A DNA stretch of 64,000 nt from assembly GCF_022201045.2 (NCBI RefSeq), contig NC_068560.1, positions 21,345,501-21,409,500 on the forward strand. The letters are read 5' to 3'. The notes below the pieces were generated by a model. The model did no database searches, was not told the DNA's origin, and saw nothing but the letters and a program-made list of their open reading frames with translations. Both the position numbers and the translations under genes were made by a program. Below, piece by piece: positions 20,629 to 32,281 of the stretch. Position 1 is the first letter of the stretch. Each line of letters begins with the position of its first letter. The DNA is from Citrus sinensis. Taxonomy: Eukaryota > Streptophyta > Magnoliopsida > Sapindales > Rutaceae.

Positions 20629-22379
20629 TTATAATGGCTTGAAAATTCCAAGTACAGTGACCTCAGCTTCCACCACGCAAACGTTATCCACTAGAAACCC
20701 AGTCCCTGGTTCATTTAACTTACTCAATGAAACGAACCTTGGCCAGCCCCAGCCATCGCTTGGTCTACGGAACCAGTATTTAGCTGCTAGAGTAAAACGA
20801 GCATTCTCGTAATATTATTTGGATTTGCCTTCAATTAATTAAGCTGGCTTACTAATTACATGTAAAGACAGACATTTTACCTTGAAAAGATCGATGTTTT
20901 GCCCCCACTTGATCCAAGATTCGCAATGTGAACTCTGCATATACTTTCACAGACTCAACTGTGGAATCTCCCAAAGCCAAGAACAGAGAAAGATGATCGC
21001 CAGCACCAACGCCGGTTCCCATGGGGTGGAGCTCTATCTGCCTGAAAAGAATGATATGGAATTCAATTGTACATTCACCGAAAACCTTGCCTCAAGATTC
21101 AAGAACGTATTTACATCTATAATCTGATTTAAATAAAAAAAAAATGAATCTTTGATACCATTTGTGATTTCCAGCATTGAACACTTGTGATTCCTGACGT
21201 CCTTTGTCCGACTTTGAAAAGTTTTCAACCTTCCAAACATACTTAGAACTATATGCATATTTTTCCATGGATAGGCACTCTCATTTGACTATGTTTCTTT
21301 CTTTAACAAAGACTTCAGCTCCAAAAACACAGGTATCCTCGACAAGGTATCCATTTGAAGCATCGTTGAAAGCTTTAAGCGGGATGAACTGATCAAAACA
21401 CCATTCAAGCTTCAATCCATTAAACCTTCTTTCCTTTCCCATGGCATCTATCAAATTACAAGCGACCACCGATTATGCAATTGCTTATCTAAAAGACTAG
21501 AACGAGTTTCTGCTGCAATATTTTCTGTAAAACTTTATATGTACCAGCTAGACTGTATTTAATTTGTAAAATACAGACGATCACACTACATAAAATTTAC
21601 AAAGATATGATATCGTCAAAATCGTCAAACGTAGATCATTGGAAAATATGATCAAGGTTAACATTTCAAAAGTAGAATATAATATAACCTTGAACTACCA
21701 GGTAGTTGTCTTGGTTCTGATCAAGTAAAAACAAACGAAAAACTGCATAGACTTCCCAACCGAAAGTAAGTGAACTTGTGTCTGCCATTGCTAAGTAGAG
21801 TGAAATGTGGTCTTTCACATTCTTGCTCTCATTTCCATTTGGATATAAAACAAGTTTCCTGCAATAATTAATTAATCAACATAAATACACTAATATATGA
21901 TACTATCAAGCAAAGACTATGGTTCAAGAGTTAGGTTTGAAACCTGATCACATTAGGGATGAGGGTTGAGTTGTGGTATTTTTTTTGTTTTTGTTATAGC
22001 CTAATGGCAACCCAATTCTCTTCCATCTTTGTAAAGTAGGTTCGAACCTCAAATCTTCTGTTTCGGCCCAAAAGATTTTACCAATTGAACTCAATGACAC
22101 TCAACCCATAAGTTAAGGAGTTGTTTGATTATATATCAAGATGATATAACAACAACAACAACAACAACAAAAGAAAAGGTAGTGGCATAAGTTATTTAAT
22201 TTACAGCAATAAAGGAAAAAAGAAATTTATATACGTATATACATACCACTTGTAGCCTCCAGCTTCAAATGCTCCTGATTCGTATTTCTCCTCAACTGCT
22301 TTCTCAGCAAGTACTGAAAATGATTTTATTTTGACAATGTAATGAGCCGGTGGCACATGTGAAGTGGATCTTGCAATGG
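20629..22379 (-). pseudogene. MATH gene copy 2, missing first exon and with a nonsense codon
   Basis: Minus-strand exons with intact splice sites: 22379-22247, 21858-21689, 21447-21159, 21041-20881 and 20786-20629, equal in size to the intact copy except 289 bp instead of 283 in exon 4. Exon 1 is absent: homology breaks just after the donor region at about 22488. In exon 4 a GGA codon has become TGA (21283-21281), cutting the protein between the two MATH domains. A WGFDQF motif reads WCFDQF. The final exon still ends in an intact frame. An RNA could be made, but not a full protein. Confidence 0.88.
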
Positions 22380-24606
22380 CTATACATTCAAGTAATCTTG
22401 ATTACTACCGACTGATTAGAAATAAAATAAACTGAAATTTTTAAGAATATTAACCAAAAGAATGAGAAACGTTTGAACACGCATACCATAGAAATAGATT
22501 TGCATAACATAAACAGAATAAAAGTCTAACGATGATCGTATTGTAAGTAGTGAGACAAATTAATAGAAACAATGAAGGATCTGTTTGGAAGAGGTTTCTT
22601 GGAAGAGAATGTTTTTCAGAATTACAGAAATTTCCAGATTCAGTTACGAGAAGTTGGTCCTCTCTTATTCTGTAATGAGGAATCTTATTTAGCTTTAATC
22701 ACGTGCCACCGTGCGCACTTAATGCATCTCATTACGTTGGAATTCAATTTGAGACTAATTTGGTTGTGATTCCTCATAATTTGCATGCATTTTGATACTC
22801 TTTCCCTGTCACAATCTTTAGGTTAAGTTTATGGTATCATCTCTAGTTTCCTCATGGTTAGACTAATCATTTTTCTGGATCTGTCACTGCATGAGACTTA
22901 GGCACATTAGCTAGTTATGTTTAAAAGTTAATTTGCATGCATTTTTATACTGTACATGTTGATGCGCCGGTGCTATTCTCTGCACTTAAAAATCATCTTA
23001 CAAAACATCCGAAGCTCCAGCTCCATGTTTACTAAATCCTACTTTTCCGATTTCTTCAAATTCAGGCTCTGTTGTTCGTGATTTCGAATTTAACTTCTCA
23101 GTTTCAACTCAGAAGTGTAATGCTAAGGGAAAGTCAATTAAATAACCGAAACTTGATCATCAATCATTTTTCAGTAATTCATTCAAGTTAAGATTATAAA
23201 TAATTCATTGGAAGTTGCATCCTTAGCAGCCACCGCCGCTTCGTCGAAAAATCCAGGCTGAAACAGTTTTTCAGGATTGCCAGTAGACGCTCACTTGGAA
23301 TTGTGCTTAATTCTACTTGAGGAAACTCGCAAATGCTTTTATTCACTTGTCAAGAGAACAAAGTGATGAGTTACAGTAAAAATATCAGAGAATTAAAGGA
23401 GTTATCTCCCTCTTCTGTCAGTAATCATGTATAGAATGAACAAGAGATCATGAAAGACCCTCTATTGATCAGTCTTCTTAAAGGCTGACGCTATCCAACC
23501 CTGGTACATTTATAAAGATCGATCAAGATTCTAATGAATTTGGAGGCAGTGTATTGAAATCTGAGGATCAGAAGAAGTATTGAAGACAGAAAGCACAGTC
23601 ATAAGTGAGCTTGTGATAATCAAGGCTCTGCATTGGACCTCAATCTGACGAGCAAGCGGTCTAGTAGTTGTTTGACAATATATACCCCGGAGGGAGGTTA
23701 TGTTCTTTTCTGGTATCATTGCTACTTATATAGTTTGATTTGATTAATTCTTCTAGTTCCTACAGTAACACTTTGCCAATGTTTGAATCTCAAATTCTCA
23801 ATGCCTGCCAAATTTTCATCAAACAAAGAGATCTATGTCATTGTTAATATGCAAGGTCAAATTGGTTGGTGTTAATGGCAAAGGCTTAAGACAAATTAAT
23901 TTGAAGTATTTGATTAAGCTACCAACTTAAAAGCGTAAAAAGAAGAAATTAACAATTAACATGGTAACATAAAAATTAATCAGACATTGGAATTCAAACG
24001 AGTTTATTTCTCTTTTTTTTTTTTTTGGAAGTATTGCTCATTTGAAAGCTAGAATAAATACCATCCAATGGCAATAGCTGAAAGAAAATAATGCCACACG
24101 TTAAAATTCTATCTTAAACGATGTGCTGTTCATTCATTACAATTAATTTACTTGAATATTGTAAATAGTTATCAACTATTTAATTAAGGATACATCATAT
24201 GCCACGTCATTTCGGATGAAATTTGGGATAAAATATTTAGAATGCCTATGATTACTCTCAAAAGAATGAAAATGATTCCTTGGCAACATGGTGGAACATA
24301 GTATAATTATTTTTTTAATTAAATTTCTTGCAAATAGAGTACTGGCTATTAAATATCATCCAAAGGTGAGAGCCGAAAGATTGTTAGTTTGCCGCATTGA
24401 AATCACTTTATTCTAATTATCTCATTGCCCTCGGACATCATATATAATGTCAGTTAAATTGGTTTGTATTTTTAGAAATTATAGTCTTTCAGTTAAATTA
24501 GCTAGCCGTTTTGGAGTCGTTTTTATAATTCCAGTGCCGTTAGGATTTAATTTTGTCTCCTTAATTATATGTTTGAGAATATAATTAAGTTAGCTACTGA
24601 GTACTA
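22380..24606. other. spacer between divergent MATH copies 2 and 3, with the promoter region of copy 3
   Basis: 22528-23167 is paralogous to 38940-39578. 23590-24570 is paralogous, in reverse complement and with a deletion, to 36990-37389, upstream of copy 4, and so is probably the ancestral 5' flank of the gene. No protein gene was recognised. T-rich and AT-rich runs only. Confidence 0.6.
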
Positions 24607-24607
24607 A

Positions 24608-24615
24608 TATATAAA
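24608..24615 (+). promoter_or_regulatory. candidate TATA box of MATH copy 3
   Basis: TATATAAA about 105 bp upstream of the copy 3 start codon, in the segment conserved with the 5' flank of copy 4. Confidence 0.4.
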
Positions 24616-24779
24616 GAGCTGTATATTTACAGACCAATGTTATAATATAATTCAACGAGAAAGAAAATAATAGTAATAAAAAGAAATAATTCAACTATTC
24701 TTTGGAGGAAATTGTTGCCATGGACAGTGTCTCTGTTTACGAAGATGGTATGTTCTCTCTTTGTCTCCTTCTCTTGGCT

Positions 24780-24984
24780 AATATTCATAAAATTTTATTT
24801 CAGCTTATTTTCTTTTTTTAATCAATCGATGATGATTAAAATTTACTTGAATGTATAGCCTCTCCGCAATTGCTTCTTCCGCAAGTAATTAATATGATTT
24901 TATTCATAAAATTTTATTTCAGCTTATTTTCTTTTTCTTTTTTTTAATCAATCGATGATGATTAAAATTTACTTGAATGTATAG
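24780..24984 (+). repeat. intron duplication enclosing an inverted exon fragment
   Basis: Two near-identical stretches of about 80 bp (24780-24861 and 24900-24984, both ending TTGAATGTATAGCC) flank about 30 bp, CTCCGCAATTGCTTCTTCCG continuing CAAGTAAT, which is the reverse complement of exon 2 sequence at 25051-25078 with one mismatch. It duplicates the splice acceptor of exon 2. Confidence 0.85.
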
Positions 24985-25391
24985 CCATTGGAAGATCCAC
25001 TTCACATGTACCACCGGCTGATTACATTGTCAGAATAAAATCATACTCATTACTTGCGGAAGAAGCAATTGTGGAGAAATACGAATCAGGAGCGTTTCAA
25101 GCTAGAGGCCACAAGTGGTCCATATATTTATTTTCTTAATTGCCGTAAATTAAATAGCTTATTATGCCACAATCTTTATTTCGTTATTATTATTATTTCG
25201 ATTTGCATTATAAACCAATCAAACAAGTTCTCAGCCTGTTTGTTGATTTTCAAATAGAAAATTGGATTGCCGTTAGGTTTTAATGACCAAAAAAAAAAGT
25301 ACTAATACTATAACTCTTCAACTCTCATGCAACCCTAACGTGATCAGGATTTGAACCCTAACTCTTGAACCACAGTCTTTGTTTTACCCAT

Positions 25392-25823
25392 TGTTATTGA
25401 ATAAAATAAGTAAGGTTATTATCGAAGTGGATAATATTAATTAAAGATAGTCGCTGGACAGGTGTAATAAATATCGCTATAGATGGTTGACACCTGTATT
25501 GGTTGACACCTCCTATTAGATTCACTATAAAAGGCTAAGGATGAAGGGCCAAGACGGAGGTAACAAGAAGCGGTAAGTGCAAACACAAGGAACAGCAGCA
25601 ACAGCAAATAACATAGAAGAGCAGCAACAACGAAAATAAAGAAAAGATGAAGCATAGAAGAAGAGCAGCAACAACGAAAATAAAGAAAAGATGAAGCATA
25701 GAAGTTAAAGGCGCCAAGGGGGAATTCAATTCATAGAAGCCAAGGCAGGAAAGAAATTCAAGAACTCAAACAGAGGAAGAAACAAGGAAGAAGAAGACAG
25801 CAGCTTATTTGTTTGCTACAACA
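25392..25823. mobile_element. solo LTR in intron 2 of MATH copy 3
   Basis: 432 bp with ends TGTTATTG...CTACAACA between direct repeats CCCAT (25387-25391 and 25824-25828). It has a plus-strand TATA-like CACTATAAAAGG near 25524 and a tandem duplication of about 45 bp (AGAAGAGCAGCAACAACG, from about 25617 and 25661). The paralog in copy 5 (around 39646) has one CCCAT and no insert, which proves insertion after duplication. No internal retrotransposon region, hence a solo LTR. Confidence 0.85.
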
Positions 25824-26437
25824 CCCATATTATCAAATTAACTGGTGTACTTATGCTGATTAATTAATTATTGCAGGAAACTTGTTATATTAACAAGAGC
25901 AAGAATGTGAAGGACCACATTTCACTCTATTTAGCAGTGGCAGACACAAGTTCACTTACCTTCGGTTGGGAAGTCTATGCAGTTTTTTGTCTGTTTTTAC
26001 TTTATCAGAACCAAGACAGCTATTTGGTAGTTCAAGGTTAAATTGCACAATAATTTTGACTTTTTTTTTTTGGCTAAAGAATTTGATGACTAATTTAAGA
26101 ATGTGTGAATGTATGCACAAAATAATATGGTGGCTCGTAATGTGATAGATGCTATGGGAAAGGAAAGACGGTTTAACGGAGTGAAGCTGGAATGGGGTTT
26201 TGATCAGTTCATTCCTCTTGAAGCTTTCAATGACGCTTCGAATGGATACCTGGTCGACGACACATGTGTCTTTGGAGCTGAAGTCTTTGTTAAAGAAAGA
26301 AATATAATCAAAGGAGAGTGCCTATCCATGGCAAACATTACATCTAGTTGTAAGTTTGTTTGGATGGGCGAAAACTTTTCAAAGTTGGACGAACGACGTC
26401 AGGAATCACAAGTCTTTAGCGCTGGAGAACACAAATG

Positions 26438-28460
26438 GTATCAAATATCATTACTATTATTATCACCATCATCGTTATTGTAGAACCTGAGGTGCTATAA
26501 ACAGATCAAGCAACCTTAGATCCTGCCCAAGATCACCAACCAAACTAACAAAGATGCTCCAAGATTAAAGATTGAATAAATTGACTAAGATTGATCAATG
26601 GAACGTGACAATTAACCAACTGGATTTAAGAAAACAAAAGATTTAGAATGAACAAAGAACAAGAGAGATTTAACGTGGTTCAGCTAGATTTCTCTAGCTT
26701 ACATCCACGGGAGGGAAATATCAGTTATATTGATTCACAAGATGATTTACAGAGCAATGCTATGAGCTTTTTTCACAAGATATGGACTGCTTATTTATAC
26801 TAGTCCTTTCTCTCTCTACAGCTCTCTTTCCATTCCAATCCGTTGCACGCAAACCAGCTGCTTCATAACAGCTTCATAACGAGCCCAGAAATCCCCCAGT
26901 AACTCACGTGAGTTGCTCGTGTTATAACAGCATTTAACCACAGTTTTCTTTTCACTTTTTTTCTTTTTCTAGCTTGCCAAACACTATAAAACTAAATTTC
27001 TTTCAGACACCAATTGATTAATTAGAAAATTAAATAAGGAGCTGAATATTTTATGCACATTGATTTGACCAAGAAGAGAAGGAGAGAGAACATACATTCC
27101 ATGGAAAAGATTCTTCCAAATAATTGTTGAATATACATGCTGCCTCGTGGGAATTCTAGGGTGGTGTTTCGCTGCAGAAACGGCGGCGTTTTGAGGCAAC
27201 GGTGGTTCTTGCTGAGTCTGATGTGGCTTCAGGAATGTTCTGCTTGAACAAAAAATGACATGTCATTCCATTTATCAAAAGATGACGTCATTTATGTGAA
27301 ACAACGTTGTTTCAATAGGATTAAAAAAACAAAAAATGCTACTCCACAACCGAATCTACTTTAAAATTTAACCTGAATTTTTGAAGATATATTCCTCCAA
27401 GCTCCAATTGGAATTTTTTATGTTATAGTATGTATAATTATAAATAACATGTTGTTAATAAATTTTTATAATATAATATGGATGATTTTTTACGGATAAT
27501 TGTTAATAATATGTACCATTAATAATTCATATTTTTTAATCACAAAATTATATTGTTAATAACAAAATAAAAAAATTGTGTATTGAAAATTTACGTTAAT
27601 TTTTTATGCAAATATATATTTTTACTTTATTTTGAGTTTCAAGGGTGAAATAGTTAATTTGTCACAATTTTGTTAACGGTAGACACATTTTGTCAATTTA
27701 GAGTATACGAGTGATACATGTTAAAAGTGTTGTAATACATTTGATATAAATGTCATTTAAGGGTATACGAGTGATATTTTCCCGAATAGATATAATAGTA
27801 ATCACTATTATCAAAATGATGATGATGATAATAATAATAATAGTAATTATTATTAATAATAATATTATTATTATTGTTGTTGTTGATCATTATAACTAAT
27901 GTTAATAATAAAATTACTATTATAATAATCATTACTATTATTAATATAATTATTTTAATTAATATTAATAATAAAAATTCTTATTAATATTATTAAAATA
28001 AATAGTAATAATTATTTATTTTAATAATAATAATAATAATAATAAAAGAAGGACAGCATGAGAATTTTAAAATTTGAGAAGGATAATATATAGTCATTTT
28101 AGGGAATGGATTCCCACATCTTCTCATGGAAATGGAAACCGTTCCTAATTTTAGATGAGACATGTCATTTTAATTCTCATTTTACTTCTTATTTAAGTTA
28201 ATAAACACATCATTCATTCTTATTTCTTGATTTTTAATCTCATTTGTAATAAGTAAACACACCATAAGTTTTTTACAACCACTATCAATTCGGTAAGATA
28301 TTAGATGATAGTTCCTAAATAAGGAAACCTGAATATTAAGTGAATTAGTGTGACCATTGACATTCACCACATTTTTGAAACCGCGTCAGCAATTTGTTAT
28401 TGATTGTAAGTCCATTGAAGAAAAATAATAACAATAAATAAGGTTGGTAGATAAATCGAA
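26438..28460. other. non-coding spacer after MATH copy 3, with an LTR-like piece
   Basis: About 26478-26990 begins TGTAGAACCTGAGG and has the LTR-leader-like AACGTGGTTCAGCTAG and ACATCCACGGG plus a minus-strand TATAAATA near 26790, so it is probably a minus-strand LTR fragment; no target duplication was found. 27255-27313 holds three palindromes. 27780-28050 is a degenerate TAA/ATT-rich run, with (AAT)n at about 28022-28049. No gene seen. Confidence 0.5.
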
Positions 28461-28641
28461 AGAAAATCATATAATAATATTCAGTGTGATTGGATTATTT
28501 GTTAATTAAATTGACTCTATTTATCCTAATTTTCTTGTAGAAACAAGTCATGTCAGCAACTTGGATTTATAATTTTGCTAACTTTTATGATCTGATCATT
28601 TTTAATTTTCTCATTTCCATATTGATTCAAACTTGGCTAAA
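28461..28641. other. block B flank paralogous to 18040-18280
   Basis: It shares TGTGATTGGATT, GTTAATTAAAT, TTTTCTTGTAGAA and AATTTTGCT-ACTTT-ATGATCTGA with block A. The homology continues after the chromovirus at 34259, so the element interrupts the duplicated block. Confidence 0.7.
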
Positions 28642-29087
28642 TGTTGCGGACCGCCCAATTCGCTAGCCCAATTGCCCTAATTTCGGGCTAGAGAGCCAAC
28701 ACAAAGGCCAAGAGTGCTAGCTTGGCCCAATTCCGGAAGGTTCTAGGCAACTCTAGCACATGTGAACATGTAAATATTCTAGAATACTTTATACAATTCC
28801 AGCATATGCAAATAGCTAGGAAATTGTAAAATACTCTAGAGTTTGACCAAGTTTGGCAAAGTTAGGTGAAGTTAGGCAAAGTTAGGCAAAGCCTCCCCTA
28901 TAAATATGGGGTGGCATTAAGCATTTGTATCCAACAAGCATTGTAATCTCTCTTGGTGTAATACAAGTTTCTTTGGCTCAATTGCTCTCTTCTCTTGTTC
29001 GAGAATCTCTGGGCTTACTTAGCAACATTCGGCAAAGTTGTCTAAGTGCCGCACGGGTTAGCTGCGCAAAATACTCATCCCGTGACA
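28642..29087 (+). repeat. 5' LTR of the chromovirus
   Basis: 446 bp. TATA box TATAAATA at 28899-28906, preceded by short repeats of GTTAGGCAAA. The pair with 33813-34258 differs by about nine substitutions and no indel. Confidence 0.93.
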
Positions 29088-29137
29088 AGTGGTATCAGAG
29101 CTAAGGTTTGCACGCACGCAAATTAGCTCACGAAGCA

Positions 29138-30100
29138 ATGGCCAACCCTTCGAACGTAGCACAAGAGGGTGTTGTTGGTGTGGATGTTCCACCGGAACCA
29201 AGCCGTGGCCGAGAGGGAGAACGCGCCCAAGGCAAGACTCGCGGCAAGTCCAAGGCCCTATCCGTGGATGCGTTGGAGCCTCGTGTAGGCACTCTCGAAA
29301 TAGCATTGTCCGCCGCTCAAGATAGCCTCGTGGGATTGGAGGAAAGAGTTGATGGTCTCGAGGGAGAATACGCCGAGTTCACGGTGGCCACAAAAGCTCT
29401 CATCCATGAGCAAGCGAACATTCTCCGAGGTGAGTTTCGTTCTTTCCATGATGAGTTGCTCAAACTTCGTAGTTTTGTTCAAGACGAACTACGTGCTGTC
29501 CGTGCGGAAGTGGATGAAGTCAGCTCGGATTGGGCATGGCACAAGCGCACACTCTCCACAAGTCCAGCTTCCGCAAACTCGAGTGATGCGCGCCGCATTG
29601 ACGTGCCAAAGCCCGACACCTACGATGGCACACGCAATGCCACCATCGTGGACAATTTCCTCTTTGGGCTGGATCAATACTTCGATGCCATGGGTGTTCG
29701 AGATGAGGCATCGAAAGTGGGCACTGCACCCACCTATCTTAGAGGCGCTGCACAACTATGGTGGCGTCGCAAGCATGGCGAGATGGGCAAGGGCATTTGC
29801 GCCATCGACACTTGGGCCAACTTCAAGCAAGAACTCCGAAAGCAGTTCGCCCCAAGCAATGCGGAGAAGGAAGCGCGAGTGCGCTTACGTCGCCTCAAGC
29901 AATCGGGTAGCATTTGGGACTACATCAACGAGTTCACTACCCTCATGTTGGAGATAAGCGACATGTCCGACAAGGATTCACTCTTCTACTTCCAAGATGG
30001 CCTCAAGGATTGGGCCAAGACCGAGCTTGATAGGCGTGGTGTTCAAACACTTGACGACGCCATTGCCGTTGCGGAGTCGCTCACCGAATACTCTACCTAA
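29138..30100 (+). CDS. Gag of the chromovirus, cut by a stop codon
   Basis: The start is taken at ATG 29138 (MANPSNVAQEGVVG), the first ATG after the primer site. A coiled-coil stretch (about residues 45-125) precedes the capsid-like region with PDTYDGTRNATIVDNFLFG, AAQLWWRRKHGEMG, WANFKQELRKQF and SIWDYINEFT. The frame ends at TAA 30098-30100, after ESLTEYST, but continues in the same frame through a basic linker and a zinc-knuckle-like [13 protein letters not shown] (about 30260-30300) into protease, so the stop is a mutation. Confidence 0.85.
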   Translation: MANPSNVAQEGVVGVDVPPEPSRGREGERAQGKTRGKSKALSVDALEPRVGTLEIALSAAQDSLVGLEERVDGLEGEYAEFTVATKALIHEQANILRGEFRSFHDELLKLRSFVQDELRAVRAEVDEVSSDWAWHKRTLSTSPASANSSDARRIDVPKPDTYDGTRNATIVDNFLFGLDQYFDAMGVRDEASKVGTAPTYLRGAAQLWWRRKHGEMGKGICAIDTWANFKQELRKQFAPSNAEKEARVRLRRLKQSGSIWDYINEFTTLMLEISDMSDKDSLFYFQDGLKDWAKTELDRRGVQTLDDAIAVAESLTEYST

Positions 30101-32281
30101 TCCAAGGACAAAAAGGCCAACCAAGGCAAAGGTGGGGGAGAGAGTCGCAAGGACAAGGGCAACAACCGCAAAGATTGGGGGCAGAAAAAGCCGCCTAGCA
30201 ACAAGAGTTGGCAAGGAAAATCGGAGGGCAAGAAGGAGGCGCCAAAGCCGCGAAGCCCATGCTTCATATGCAATGGTCCTCATTGGGTACGCGACTGTCC
30301 GGAGAAGAGGTCGCTTAATGCTCTTGCTGCCCAACTCAAGAGCAACCCCGCAATGTCCACGGAGGAACCCCAACTCAGCATGGGTTCTCTCCAACGCCTC
30401 GGCGCACTCAATCGCCAACAGCCCGCACTCGTCAAGAAAGGGCTCATGTATGTAAGCGCAAAGGTAAACGGTCAGTCCGTTCGCGCGCTGCTAGACACGG
30501 GAGCAACACACAATTTCGTGTCCGTAGACGAGGCCAAGCGCTTAGGCCTCAAGGCCACCAAGGAAGGAGGCACAATGAAGGCTGTGAACTCACCCGCCAA
30601 GCCAATTGCGGGAATCGCACAAGGTGTGCACATCACACTTGGTACATGGAGCGGAAAGCTTGACTTCTCCATCGTGCCCATGGACGACTTCAAGATGGTC
30701 CTCGGCATGGAATTCTTCGACCAAGTCCATGCCTTCCCACTGCCCGCTACAAACTCCCTAAGCATCCTCGACGGGAGTAAAGCATGCATGGTACCCACGG
30801 AGCGAGGCAAGTTCGAGGAGAAGACACTCTCCGCCATGCAATTCAAAAGGGCTTTCAAGAAGGACCCAAGCTTCTTGGTCTCCATTCGGGAACTAAATGA
30901 GGAAGGAAATAGCGGAACGTCGCCAAGCCAAGTCCCTCCACGAATTCAAGCCGTCCTCAAAGATTACAAAGATGTGATGCCTCCAGAACTTCCGAAGAAG
31001 CTCCCACCTCCGCGAGAGGTAGATCATGCGATTGAACTGGAACAAGGCGCGAAGCCACCGGCCTTGGCACCCTACCGCATGGCGCCACCCGAATTAGAGG
31101 AGTTGCGGAGACAACTCAAAGACTTGCTGGATGCAGGCTACATTCGCCCCTCAAAGGCCCTATTCGGTGCATCGGTCCTCTTCCAAAAGAAAAAGGATAG
31201 ATCGCTGCGGATGTGCATCGACTATAGAGCGCTCAACAAGATCACTATCAAGAACAAGTATCCAATTCCCTTGATTGCGGACTTGTTCGACCAGCTTGGC
31301 AAAGTGCGGTACTTCACCAAACTTGACTTGCACTCCGGGTATTATCAAGTGCGCATCGCCAAGGGAGACGAACCGAAGACAGCGTGCACAACAAGGTACG
31401 GGTCTTTCGAATTCCTTGTGATGCCTTTTGGCCTTACTAATGCACCCGCCACATTTTGCACACTCATGAACAAGGTACTCCAACCATTCCTCGACCGCTT
31501 CGTGGTCGTGTACTTGGACGACATTGTGGTGTATAGCACCACACTCGAGGATCATGCCCAACACTTGCAACAAGTCCTCCAAGTACTTCGAGACAATGAG
31601 CTCTTCCTCAAACTAGAGAAGTGCTCGTTTGCCCAACAAGAGGTGGAGTTCCTTGGCCACAAGATTGCGGGCGGGAAGATCATGATGGAGAATGACAAAG
31701 TAAAGGCCATCCTTAATTGGGAGCCTCCCTCGAAAGTACCCGAGCTTCGCTCATTCCTTGGGCTGGTGAATTACTACCGCCGCTTCATTAAGGGCTATTC
31801 AGCCAAGGCGGCACCCTTGATAGATATGCTCAAGAAAAACAAAACGTGGCATTGGTCCGAAGAGTGCCAACGTGCATTCGAGGAGTTGAAGAAGGCAATT
31901 TCGGAGGAACCAGTCCTCGCTCTTCCGGACCACACCAAGCCCTTTGAAGTTCAAACAGATGCCTCAGATTTTGCCATAGGTGGAGTCCTTATGCAAGAAG
32001 GCCACCCAATAGCGTTCGAGAGTCGAAAGCTAAATGACACGGAACGCCGCTACACAGTGAAAGAAAAGGAGATGACAGCCATCATCCATTGTCTAAGAGT
32101 GTGGCGACATTACTTGCTTGGCTCACACTTCATGATCATGACGGACAACGTGGCGACAAGCTACTTTCAAACTCAAAAGAAGTTGAGTCCGAAGCAAGCA
32201 CGGTGGCAAGATTTCCTTGCGGAATTCGACTATCGGCTAGAGTACAAACCGGGAAAGCCAATGTTGTTGCGGACGCTCTAA
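30101..32281 (+). pseudogene. pol part 1 of the chromovirus: zinc knuckle, protease, RT, RNase H
   Basis: In frame with gag. Numbering from Met at 30353: protease [11 protein letters not shown] (Asp 48), RT with [10 protein letters not shown] (near 290), [26 protein letters not shown], catalytic YLDD at 387-390, [12 protein letters not shown] and RNase H with [11 protein letters not shown] (Asp 536), EKEMTAI and MTDN (Asp 598). A missing base near 32258, where codons for [13 protein letters not shown] should follow GK, shifts the frame to a stop at 32279. All visible catalytic residues are kept. The lesion separates integrase from the rest. Confidence 0.9.

Larger units (their letters stand above)
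24720..26437 (+). pseudogene. MATH gene copy 3, frameshifted and lacking the last two exons
   Basis: Exons 24720-24747 (28 bp, MDSVSVYED), 24985-25117 (133 bp), 25877-26036 and 26149-26437 (289 bp, [18 protein letters not shown]). Exon 3 is 160 bp instead of 170: a 10-bp loss after KLVI, found by comparison with copy 5, shifts the frame. The exon 2 donor reads GTCC rather than GTAT. After exon 4, homology to copy 5 ends near 26477, so exons 5-6 are gone. A solo LTR sits in intron 2, and intron 1 has a local rearrangement. It keeps the promoter and first exon that copy 2 lost. Confidence 0.85.

Noticed and set aside
26478..26990. Complete solo LTR after MATH copy 3
   Set aside because: LTR-like start, leader and TATA-like words were seen, but no right end or matching target duplication was found, so it is listed only as an LTR-like piece.
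29349..29957. 202-codon ORF in another frame
   Set aside because: Shadow of the chromovirus gag; the gag frame has the recognisable capsid motifs.
31160..31582. 140-codon minus-strand ORF
   Set aside because: Antisense shadow of the chromovirus RT core.
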